Source: an uncultured Anaerolineae bacterium (lineage in GTDB: Bacteria; Chloroflexota; Anaerolineae; Promineifilales; Promineifilaceae). Taken from it: 64,000 nt of DNA. The notes under the pieces are model-generated. The model searched no databases. It was given only the letters and a program-made list of their open reading frames with translations, and was not told the DNA's origin. Each line of letters begins with the position of its first letter. Within the stretch, counting starts at the first letter, position 1. Shown here piece after piece: positions 6,602-14,355 of the stretch. The translations under genes were made by a program, and so were the position numbers. Where the stretch lies: contig CALEAD010000002.1 of NCBI GenBank assembly GCA_937943625.1, positions 108,891 through 172,890 of the forward strand, in the 5' to 3' direction.

Positions 6602-8563
6602 ATGATCGGACATCGTGACATGGCATTAGCCACAGAGGAGCGCAAAGCGAAGAATGTCGGGCAAACGCTGCGCCGGCTGGGGCATTATTTTCGCCCGTAC
6701 TGGGTGGCGCTGCTGTTTACGGCCGTTTTCGTCATTGCTGGCACCTACATGCGCGTCCTTATCCCTGACCTGCAGGGGCAAGCGGTAGACTGCTACCTGC
6801 AGCCCTACACCACCAGCCAGTTTGCCGGCGACAGCGGCAGTCTCTTTGGCCCCATGGCCGACAGCGCCGCCGTCACCAACTGTACCTACACCACTGTAGA
6901 CCCCAATGCCACCCGCGAGCAGGTGCTGCGTGGCTTTGGCCTGCTGATTTTGATCATCACCCTGCTGTACGTGGGCAACGCCGTCGTCAGCGGCATCCAG
7001 TTTTTCCTCATGAGCTGGGCCGGCTTCAAAGCCATCCGCGACATCCGTGAGGAAGTGTTCGCGCACGTACATCGCCTCTCTCTGGGCTACTTCACCCGCC
7101 ACGAAGCGGGCGACGTGATGAGCCGCTTCACCAACGACGTGGACACCCTGCAGCAGGTGATGGGCTTTGGCCTGGTCAGCGTCATCCAGGGTGCGTTGTT
7201 CATTGTCTGGATCGTCTACAACATGGTTAGCCGTAGCTGGTCATTTGCCCTGATCAGCCTGGTCACCCTGCCGCTGATGTTTTTTGCCACGCGCTGGTTT
7301 TCGCAGCAGGCGCGACGCGCCTTTCGCGTTGCGCGCCAGGAAATTGGCTCTGTGAACGCCGACCTGCAGGAAAGCATTTCGGCCGTGCGCGAGGTGCAGG
7401 CATTCAGCCGCGAAGAGGAGAACATTGAGCAGTTCCAAGCACAAAATGCCGCCAACCGTGACGCCAATATCCGCGCCCAGGTCTATACCAGCGCCCTGGC
7501 GCCCACGCTAGAAGCCTTGAGCTACGTGAGTCTGGCGGTGGTAGCGGCCGTTGGCGGTTACTACATTCTCAGCGGTCAGGATATGTTTGGCACGGTCATC
7601 TCCCTGGGGCTGGTGATTACCTTTATCGCCTACACGCAGCAGTTTAACCAGCCGGTGCAGCAGATTGCTGTTCTGTGGACGAATATCCAAAGCGCCATTG
7701 CCGGGGCGGAGCGGATTTTTAACCTGTTGGATGAGAATCCCGACCTAGTAGACAAACCGGACGCGATTGAGATGCCGCAAATTGTTGGGCACGTGCGCTT
7801 TGAGAATGTGTGGGCGGAGTACAATCCTGGTGAACCGGTGCTAAAGGGCATAGAGCTGGAGGCCAAACCTGGGGAAATGGTGGCGATTGTGGGGCCAACG
7901 GGCGCGGGCAAGACGACGATTATCAACTTGCTGCCTCGCTTTTGGGACGTGTCCGCGGGGCGAGTGACGATTGATGAGCATGACGTGCGCGACGTGACCC
8001 GCCGCAGCCTGCGTGGCCAGATGGGGATTGTGCTGCAAGATACCTTTTTGTTTAGCGATACGGTGATGAATAATATTCGCTACGGCCGTCCCGACGCCAG
8101 TGACGCGGAAGTGATTGCCGCAGCCAAACTTTCGCGCGCGCACGACTTTATTGTCAACTTGGAGAACGGCTACGAAACGGTGCTTGGTGAGCGTGGCACG
8201 GGTCTCAGCCAGGGTCAGCGCCAGCTTCTGGCCATTGCCCGCGTGGCCCTCATTGACCCGCGTATCTTGATTCTGGACGAAGCGACCAGCAGCGTAGACA
8301 CGCGCACGGAGCGTCAGATTCAGGCGGCGCTGGATCAGCTATTGCAGGGGCGCACCAGCTTTGTCATTGCCCACCGCCTGAGCACGATTCGCCATGCGGA
8401 TCAGCTATTGGTGCTAGACCAGGGGCGCATTGTGGAGCGGGGCACGCATGAATCACTGCTGGCGGCGAAAGGTTTCTATTATAATCTGTACATGAGCCAA
8501 TTCCGTCGTCAGATCGAAACGGGCGAAGTGGAAGAAGAAGTCTTTTTTGTTCCGGCGGATTAA
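6602..8563 (+). CDS. ABC exporter subunit with catalytic ATPase site
   Basis: 653 residues. Six-helix transmembrane domain with an unusually long extracellular insertion between helices 1 and 2 (about residues 60-110). Walker A GPTGAGKTT is near 429, Walker B ILILDEATS near 555, and the H-loop IAHRLST is intact. The signature is LSQGQ instead of LSGGQ. In a heterodimer this altered signature would face the degenerate Walker site of the upstream partner, so the two genes complement each other: one active and one silent ATP site. The C-terminus is acidic (VEEEVFF). It is the last gene of the MarR-controlled unit. Confidence 0.92.
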   Translation: MIGHRDMALATEERKAKNVGQTLRRLGHYFRPYWVALLFTAVFVIAGTYMRVLIPDLQGQAVDCYLQPYTTSQFAGDSGSLFGPMADSAAVTNCTYTTVDPNATREQVLRGFGLLILIITLLYVGNAVVSGIQFFLMSWAGFKAIRDIREEVFAHVHRLSLGYFTRHEAGDVMSRFTNDVDTLQQVMGFGLVSVIQGALFIVWIVYNMVSRSWSFALISLVTLPLMFFATRWFSQQARRAFRVARQEIGSVNADLQESISAVREVQAFSREEENIEQFQAQNAANRDANIRAQVYTSALAPTLEALSYVSLAVVAAVGGYYILSGQDMFGTVISLGLVITFIAYTQQFNQPVQQIAVLWTNIQSAIAGAERIFNLLDENPDLVDKPDAIEMPQIVGHVRFENVWAEYNPGEPVLKGIELEAKPGEMVAIVGPTGAGKTTIINLLPRFWDVSAGRVTIDEHDVRDVTRRSLRGQMGIVLQDTFLFSDTVMNNIRYGRPDASDAEVIAAAKLSRAHDFIVNLENGYETVLGERGTGLSQGQRQLLAIARVALIDPRILILDEATSSVDTRTERQIQAALDQLLQGRTSFVIAHRLSTIRHADQLLVLDQGRIVERGTHESLLAAKGFYYNLYMSQFRRQIETGEVEEEVFFVPAD

Positions 8564-8595
8564 CGCAGGGGCAATGGGAATCTGTTTTCTCTAAT

Positions 8596-8690
8596 GGGCG
8601 CTGGCGTTTTTGTCGGCTGCCAGTGTGGCGTGATTTGTCAAATCGCGTTACGGCGCCAGAGGTCAGCACAAATTTCGCCAGACGCCAGTT
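8596..8690 (+). repeat. ~95-bp post-stop repeat, copy 2 (after ABC exporter)
   Basis: Starts 32 bases after the stop. Ends are inverted (GGCGCTGGCG near the left, CGCCAGACGCC near the right), with an internal hairpin GTGATTTGTCAAATCGC. Confidence 0.75.
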
Positions 8691-8762
8691 CTGTAATCTG
8701 TGTCTGTGGCCGGTAATCAAAATACGGACATAGCAACAGGCAATACTGCAAGGGGAACCTGG

Positions 8763-9299
8763 ATGAGACGGTTTAACAGGCGAATTTATGCAGGTATGGG
8801 CGAATTAACGGCCGACCTCGTCTGGCCCCTGCGCCAACGGCAAAGGCTGCGGCGGGCCATGCGCGGTAGGCTGCTTTCGCCGCAGTTTCGCGAGCGGCTG
8901 ATGATGGCGGTGACGGCCGTTAACCAGTGCCGCTACTGTTCCTACTTTCATGCGCGCGAGAGCCTGCGCGTAGGGCTGCCGCCGGAAGAGGTGCGCAGTC
9001 TGCTAGAGGGCAACCTGCACCATGCCCCCGAAGAAGAGCTGCCCGCGCTGCTGTACGCGCAGCACTGGGCGGAAAGCAACGGCGCGCCAGACGCCGCCGC
9101 GCGCCAGCAGTTGCAGCAGACCTATGGCCCGGAACGCGCCGAGGCTATCGAAACAGTGCTGCGCCTGATCCGCACCGGCAACCTGCTGGGCAACACGGCT
9201 GATTGGCTGCTTTACCGGCTTTCCCTCGGGCGCTTAGGCACAACGGCACAAGAAAGGGTTGACAAAAAAGCGGCATTGGTAAATGATCAGGGACAATAG
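8763..9299 (+). CDS. AhpD-like / carboxymuconolactone decarboxylase-family protein
   Basis: About 178 residues, all-helical. The motif NQCRYCSYFHA (about residues 57-67) matches the AhpD-type CxxC-xxx-H active site, which supports thiol-disulfide or peroxidase chemistry. The frame opens 21 codons earlier, but AAGGGG upstream of 8763 and poor sequence before it favour this start. It follows the exporter, separated by the post-stop repeat, so it is probably a separate unit. It is more diverged from AhpD than from the general CMD superfamily. The partner reductase is unknown. Confidence 0.75.
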   Translation: MRRFNRRIYAGMGELTADLVWPLRQRQRLRRAMRGRLLSPQFRERLMMAVTAVNQCRYCSYFHARESLRVGLPPEEVRSLLEGNLHHAPEEELPALLYAQHWAESNGAPDAAARQQLQQTYGPERAEAIETVLRLIRTGNLLGNTADWLLYRLSLGRLGTTAQERVDKKAALVNDQGQ

Positions 9300-9303
9300 T
9301 TAG

Positions 9304-9366
9304 TTAACCGGTTAGTTTGCCAGTTGTGGATTAACCAACCAGCCAACTAACCAACTAACCAACCCC
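9304..9366 (+). repeat. GGTTAG/CCAACC word inverted repeat
   Basis: AACCGGTTAGTTTGCCAGTT opposite CCAACCAGCCAACTAACCAACTAACC. Imperfect hairpin in the gap after the AhpD-like gene. May terminate transcription, but no clear U-tract is present. Confidence 0.4.
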
Positions 9367-9386
9367 AAGCTGACTAATGCAGTGCT

Positions 9387-10475
9387 ATGTTGCAAAAACG
9401 TCACAGCGGAAATGGAGCTGAGGTAAAAACGGCCGTTCCCAATGCCAGTGAAAGCAGTACGCCAATTTACCAGAACTGTCCTTATTTTGGCTTGCCAGAC
9501 GATGCCGACACTTCGCTGCTCTTTCCTTCTTCAGCAGGGTGCTGTCACCGCGCCACGCCGCCGGAACTGGTGCAACTGACGCATCAGGAAACGCACTGCC
9601 TGACGGCACGCCACAAAAGCTGCCCTATCTATTTGCGCCCGGCCCCTTTGCCGGCGGCGTTGCGCGCCGGGGCGGAAAGAGTGGGCAACGGCCGTTCCTG
9701 GGGCAAGATTCTCCTGACGTTGCTGCTCCTGTTACTGGTAGCGACGCTGGCCGTCGCCTGGAATAATGGTCTGATTGCCCTGGCCACTCTCCCAGAACCT
9801 GTCATGACACCTGCCACACCAACGCCCGTTGTGGCCGCACTGCCCACACGCATGCCTACGAGCGAGCAGATCGCGCTGATTGTACCCAGCCCAACTCCCA
9901 CACCGCCAACAGCCACACCCGTCCCAACGGCCATACCGCCTTCAACCGTTACGCCCATCCCCACCGTAGCCTTGCCTGCCACCTTCACCCCTGCGCCGGC
10001 CCCGCCTCAGGCGCGCATCGCTGTCGTCCCCATCAATGTGCGCGCCGGCCCCGACACTTCTTACCCTGTTTTGCAAATCATTCGCCTGGTGGGTGAGCGG
10101 TATGACATCACCGCACAGGCGGCCGGAGGGGGGTGGTGGCAGATTTGTTGCGTCAATGGCATGATTGGTTGGGTTGCTGCAGAAGGCGTTAACCTGGAAG
10201 GCGAGTTGGCGGAGGTGCCTGTGTTGCCACCTCCCAATCCGCAAGTGCGCGTGCTGGCAGAACGGCTCAATGTGCGTAGCGGTCCTTCTCAGGCGTATCC
10301 GGTGCTAACGGTGCTGAACGCAAATGAGGTGCTCGACGTGAGCGGCCGTCTGGCCGACAACACCTGGTGGCAAATTTGCTGCATAAATGAGGACGTCGCC
10401 TGGGTCTTTGGCGAAGGGGTAGAGCTGTGGGGCATTGCCGAAGTCGTGCCCATAATTGCCCCGCCAGAACCGTAA
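9387..10475 (+). CDS. Cys-rich domain, one membrane span and two SH3 repeats
   Basis: 362 residues. Residues about 30-82 form a compact Cys/His-rich domain: CPYFGLPDDADT, then FPSSAGCCHR, then HQETHCLTARHKSCPIY. This signature is familiar from uncharacterised Chloroflexota proteins and suggests a metal site. A single transmembrane helix (about 106-127) and a Thr/Pro linker (about 138-205) follow. Two bacterial SH3 domains (INVRAGPDTSYPVL and LNVRSGPSQAYPVL, each with WWQICC) end the protein. I infer a cytoplasmic sensor or anchor domain and an external SH3 pair that may bind the envelope. No ribosome binding site is seen. Confidence 0.75.
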   Translation: MLQKRHSGNGAEVKTAVPNASESSTPIYQNCPYFGLPDDADTSLLFPSSAGCCHRATPPELVQLTHQETHCLTARHKSCPIYLRPAPLPAALRAGAERVGNGRSWGKILLTLLLLLLVATLAVAWNNGLIALATLPEPVMTPATPTPVVAALPTRMPTSEQIALIVPSPTPTPPTATPVPTAIPPSTVTPIPTVALPATFTPAPAPPQARIAVVPINVRAGPDTSYPVLQIIRLVGERYDITAQAAGGGWWQICCVNGMIGWVAAEGVNLEGELAEVPVLPPPNPQVRVLAERLNVRSGPSQAYPVLTVLNANEVLDVSGRLADNTWWQICCINEDVAWVFGEGVELWGIAEVVPIIAPPEP

Positions 10476-10514
10476 ACGAGCGTGAAGGGCAGGAGGCTAG
10501 AGGCAAGGGGCAGA

Positions 10515-11240
10515 TTACGACTTTGTCCCCCTTTTCCCCCTTGTTTCTCCGCTTCCGTTCTTACTCCCTTTCTGTGCAAAAAACAGGTCATAATCTACCT
10601 GCCAGGCCCGCCCCTCTACCTGTGTAAAGCCCACGCTTTGCAGCAGCACCGTAAACCGGGCCGCGTCGCGATAACGGCCGAAAAACGTTTTTGCTTCCCA
10701 GCCGCGCCGCCGCGTGACCATGAGCACGCCGCCAGGGCGCAGCACGCGCGCCATTTCGCGCAGCGCGGCTTCATCAGAGGGGAAAAACTCCAATGCCTCT
10801 AGGCAGCTTATGGCGTCGAAGCTGTGCGCGGCAAAAGGCAGCGGCACGGCCGTTGCCTGCACGGCACTGGCGCGCCAACCATACCCCGCCAGCCGTTTCG
10901 CCGCTAGCGCCAACATTTTCTGCGAAGGCTCCAGCGCCACAAAACGGCCGTGAAAACGTGGCATCTGCAGCGTAAACCAGGGCACGCGCCCTGTGCCCGT
11001 GGCCACATCCAGAATTAGAGGCGTAGAAAGGTGCGCCAATCGGCTGAGAAACGGCCGTACCACAAAAAGCGTCTCCGTTTCCGCATCATACTTTTTAATG
11101 CCATCATACTGATGCGCCGTCAGGTCATACATCCACACCACAAAGCGCCGCCCCAGGTACACCCCCTCGGTAATCACCAACAGCCAATAAGCCAGCCCCG
11201 CCAGCAGCGCCAGCGCCAAAACCATCCATAAAATCCACAT
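10515..11240 (-). CDS. Membrane-anchored SAM-dependent methyltransferase
   Basis: 241 residues. An N-terminal hydrophobic helix (about 1-24) precedes a class I methyltransferase fold. Motif I is LILDVATGTGRVPW, an acidic residue ends strand 2 (VALEPS), and later come FDAISCLEALEFF and LRPGGVLMVTRRRG. The reading frame extends 31 codons upstream, but that part overlaps AT-rich repeats; ATG 11240 is preceded by TACAAT nine bases upstream, so the message has almost no leader. The substrate is unknown. It is convergent with the SH3 gene. Confidence 0.8.
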   Translation of the reverse strand: MWILWMVLALALLAGLAYWLLVITEGVYLGRRFVVWMYDLTAHQYDGIKKYDAETETLFVVRPFLSRLAHLSTPLILDVATGTGRVPWFTLQMPRFHGRFVALEPSQKMLALAAKRLAGYGWRASAVQATAVPLPFAAHSFDAISCLEALEFFPSDEAALREMARVLRPGGVLMVTRRRGWEAKTFFGRYRDAARFTVLLQSVGFTQVEGRAWQVDYDLFFAQKGSKNGSGETRGKRGTKS

Positions 11241-11279
11241 AACCCTGCAATTGTACCCGCCAGAGTAGAAAACACATGC

Positions 11280-11285
11280 TATAAT
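11280..11285 (+). promoter_or_regulatory. -10 TATAAT upstream of dinG
   Basis: Consensus hexamer 81 bases before the start at 11367. The -35 element is weak. The leader contains the purine-rich words AAGGATAAAGAATGAAGGGTAAAGGATAA, cited by position 11298-11325. Confidence 0.4.
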
Positions 11286-11366
11286 CCGGCAAAAATAAGG
11301 ATAAAGAATGAAGGGTAAAGGATAAAATACCATCCACCTACCCCATCCACCGGCTACTACCCACGA

Positions 11367-14195
11367 ATGTCACCAATTTTTGCCGCCATAGATGTAGAAA
11401 CCACCGGGCTAGACCCCGACCGCGACGCGATTATTGAAGTTGCCGTCATCCTCTTCCGCGATGCCGACATTCTTGAAGAGTTTTCCTCACTGGTAAACCC
11501 AGGTCGAGACCTGCCGCCAGAAGTTACGCGCCTGACGGGCATTACCCAACCAATGGTAGATGACGCGCCCACGATGTATGAGTTGCGCGGCCGTTTGCGC
11601 GCGTTGCTGGCCAATCACGTCCTGGTGGGGCACAACGTTACCTTTGACCTGAACTTTCTCACCGCCGAGCGGCTGGCGATTGGCAACCTGCACCTGGACA
11701 CGATGACACTGGCCTCGATCCTTGTGCCGGAGGCGGGGCGCTTTGGCCTGGATGCACTGGCGCGCCATTTGCAACTGCCCGATGCAGACAGTGGCCAGGA
11801 CCACCGCGCCCTGGCGGACGCCGAGCAGACGGTTGAGCTGTTTCTGGCGCTCAAGGAGCGGGCGCTGGCGCTGGCGCTGGATCAGCTTGAAGAAATTGTG
11901 CTTAATGGGCGGCGCATAGATTGGCCGGAAACACGCTTTTTTGAGGAGGCGCTGGCAGCAAAAACGCGCCACGCCTTCAGCGGCAGCAGCCCCCGCCGCG
12001 CGCGTGGCGCGGCGCTGTTTAACCCGCCCAGCCCAGACGGCCGTCCCTTGGTTCCCAACGAGAAAATCAAAAAGCTGGACACGGCCCTGCTTGTCAACAT
12101 GCTGCAACCCGGCGGCAACTTCAGTCGCGTATTTGACGGCTTTGAGCATCGCCCACAGCAGGTGCAAATGCTGCAAGCCGTCAGCCAGGCGTTCAACCAG
12201 GGGCAGCACCTGCTGGTAGAAGCCGGCACAGGCACGGGCAAAAGCGTGGCCTACCTGCTGCCGGCCGCTTTCTGGGCGCAAGAAAACGGCCGTCGCGTGG
12301 TCATCTCCACCAATACCATCAACCTGCAAGACCAGCTCATCAACAAAGACATTCCCGACCTGCAAAAAGCGCTGCCCTTCACCCTGCGCGCCGCCGTGCG
12401 CAAAGGGCGCAGCAACTACCTTTGTACCCGCCTTTTTCAGCAACTGCGCCACAACGGGCCGCGCGACGCCGACGAGATGGTGCTGTTTGCGCGTATTCTC
12501 CTCTGGCTGCCGCGCACGCAGACGGGCGACATGGCCGAACTCGTCATCCGCACCCCAGGCGAACGGCTGGCCTGGCAGCGGCTAAACGGTGACAATGCCG
12601 TCTGCACGATGGACCACTGCGCCAATGCCAACTGTCCGCTGCACCTGGCGCGCCGCCGCGCCGAACTGGCGCACATCGTCATTGTCAATCACGCCCTGCT
12701 GCTTTCTGACGTGGCGGGTGGCGGCCACATTTTGCCGGAGTTTAAGGATTTGATCATTGACGAGGGACACCATCTGGAAGCGGCTGTGACCGACGGTCTG
12801 AGTTTCCGTGCCGATAAGCGCTCTCTGGAGGCGATTTTGGACGAAGTAACCAGGCCCCGCTCTGGCCTGTTGTATGATGCGCAAACGGCCGTTGCCAACA
12901 GCACCCCGCCCGTCATCAGCGCCCAATTCAATGCCCTGGCCGATACCATTCGCCAAAACAGCCAGCTTGCCGTCATTCGCCTGCAAGAGTTCTTTGAAAC
13001 CCTAGCCTTCTTCTTTGCCGACCGCATCAACAGGCGCGCCCAGTTTTCCGAACAGATTCGCCTGCTGCCCGCCCTGCGCACCCAGCCGGACTACACCGAG
13101 GTGGAAAGCAGTTGGGACAACCTGAACAAACAGCTCAAAACCATTAGCAAAGGGGTGGCGCAGTTCGCCCAGATGCTCAGCGAGCTAAGCGCCCAGTATG
13201 ACCTGAGTGAAGGCGAAGACATGCGCCTGATGCTGCAAAACCACGCCGCCAACCTGGAAGAGATACGCCTTAATCTGCACGCCATCATCGCTGCCCCTGA
13301 CGAGGAGATGATTTATTGGGTAGAAGCATTCAAAGATCAGCTCTCCTTGCATGCTGCGCCGCTGCACGTTGGCCCACTGGTAGAAAAGCACATCTTTGAC
13401 GAGAAGGAGACGGTCATCATCACTTCCGCTACCATGCGCACGGCCGCGCCGGACAGTGGCGACGAGCCTGGTTTTGCCTACCTGAAAAGCCGCCTGCACG
13501 CCACCCACGCCAGCGAAATGGCCGTTGGCTCCCCGTTTGACTACAAAAACCGCACGCTGCTTTTTCTCGCCAGCGACATGCCGGAACCAAATCAGCCGGG
13601 CTATCAGCAATACGTGGAAAGGGCAATTGTAGACGTGGCCAGGGCGCTGGGTGGGCGCACCATGGCACTCTTCACCGCCTATGGGCAGTTGCAGCAAACG
13701 GCGCGCGCCATTGAAGGGCCGCTCAGTCAGGCGGGCATTGTGCTATTGGCGCAAAGCAGTAATACCTCGCGCCAGCAGATGCTGGAGCAGTTCAAGTGGC
13801 CAGACGCGCGCGCAGTGCTGTTAGGCACGCGCTCCTTTTGGGAAGGGGTAGACGTGCCCGGTGCGGCGCTGCAAGCTGTGGTCATCGTTAAGCTACCGTT
13901 TGACGTGCCCTCTGACCCGATTTTTGCCGCGCGCTCCGAGACGTTTGAAAACTCCTTCTTTGAATACGCCATTCCAGAGGCGGTGCTGCGCTTCCGCCAG
14001 GGGTTTGGTCGCCTCATTCGCCGCCAGGATGATGAGGGGGTTGTGGTTATTTTGGATAAGCGGGTGCTGACCAAGCGTTACGGCCGTCTTTTTCTAGAGG
14101 CGCTGCCAGAGTGCATGGTGCTGCGCCAGCGCACCGACCGGCTGGGCGAATTAACGCTTCGTTGGCTCAATCGTGACAAAACGCAGCGCTATTAG
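11367..14195 (+). CDS. dinG: DinG-family helicase with N-terminal 3'-5' exonuclease
   Basis: 942 residues. Residues 1-180 are a DEDDh exonuclease of the DNA polymerase III epsilon type (AAIDVETTGLD; GHNVTFDLNFL; DHRALADAEQT). The rest is an XPD/DinG superfamily 2 helicase: Walker A EAGTGTGKS near residue 287, a Walker B of DEGHH type, and an iron-sulfur domain with a Cys near 353 followed by CTMDHCANANC. The late motif GFGRLIRRQDDEG is also typical. It unwinds DNA 5' to 3' and is linked to repair of R-loops and recombination intermediates. The fusion is known from Firmicutes and related phyla. Several palindrome copies are read as NGR, DGR and TAV. Confidence 0.93.
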   Translation: MSPIFAAIDVETTGLDPDRDAIIEVAVILFRDADILEEFSSLVNPGRDLPPEVTRLTGITQPMVDDAPTMYELRGRLRALLANHVLVGHNVTFDLNFLTAERLAIGNLHLDTMTLASILVPEAGRFGLDALARHLQLPDADSGQDHRALADAEQTVELFLALKERALALALDQLEEIVLNGRRIDWPETRFFEEALAAKTRHAFSGSSPRRARGAALFNPPSPDGRPLVPNEKIKKLDTALLVNMLQPGGNFSRVFDGFEHRPQQVQMLQAVSQAFNQGQHLLVEAGTGTGKSVAYLLPAAFWAQENGRRVVISTNTINLQDQLINKDIPDLQKALPFTLRAAVRKGRSNYLCTRLFQQLRHNGPRDADEMVLFARILLWLPRTQTGDMAELVIRTPGERLAWQRLNGDNAVCTMDHCANANCPLHLARRRAELAHIVIVNHALLLSDVAGGGHILPEFKDLIIDEGHHLEAAVTDGLSFRADKRSLEAILDEVTRPRSGLLYDAQTAVANSTPPVISAQFNALADTIRQNSQLAVIRLQEFFETLAFFFADRINRRAQFSEQIRLLPALRTQPDYTEVESSWDNLNKQLKTISKGVAQFAQMLSELSAQYDLSEGEDMRLMLQNHAANLEEIRLNLHAIIAAPDEEMIYWVEAFKDQLSLHAAPLHVGPLVEKHIFDEKETVIITSATMRTAAPDSGDEPGFAYLKSRLHATHASEMAVGSPFDYKNRTLLFLASDMPEPNQPGYQQYVERAIVDVARALGGRTMALFTAYGQLQQTARAIEGPLSQAGIVLLAQSSNTSRQQMLEQFKWPDARAVLLGTRSFWEGVDVPGAALQAVVIVKLPFDVPSDPIFAARSETFENSFFEYAIPEAVLRFRQGFGRLIRRQDDEGVVVILDKRVLTKRYGRLFLEALPECMVLRQRTDRLGELTLRWLNRDKTQRY

Positions 14196-14198
14196 GTT

Positions 14199-14300
14199 AT
14201 AATATCGCCACCGAACGACGCCTGGTCGTCCGGGACATCGTCCCTTTGTGCGTCGGTTAAAATCTATGCGGACAATGTGTCCCTATGGCCAAGCTGCAGC
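14199..14300 (+). promoter_or_regulatory. Promoter-like TATAAT and structured leader of the PPC lipoprotein
   Basis: TATAAT (14199-14204) lies just after the dinG stop. The leader can form CGACGC/GCGTCG enclosing GGGAC-atc-GTCCC, followed by GGACA-atg-TGTCC. It matches no riboswitch that I recognise. Confidence 0.4.
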
Positions 14301-14355
14301 CGCGTAGTATCTTGACCAGGCGGCAAAGCCACATTCCTGATTTGGAGGCATTTAC

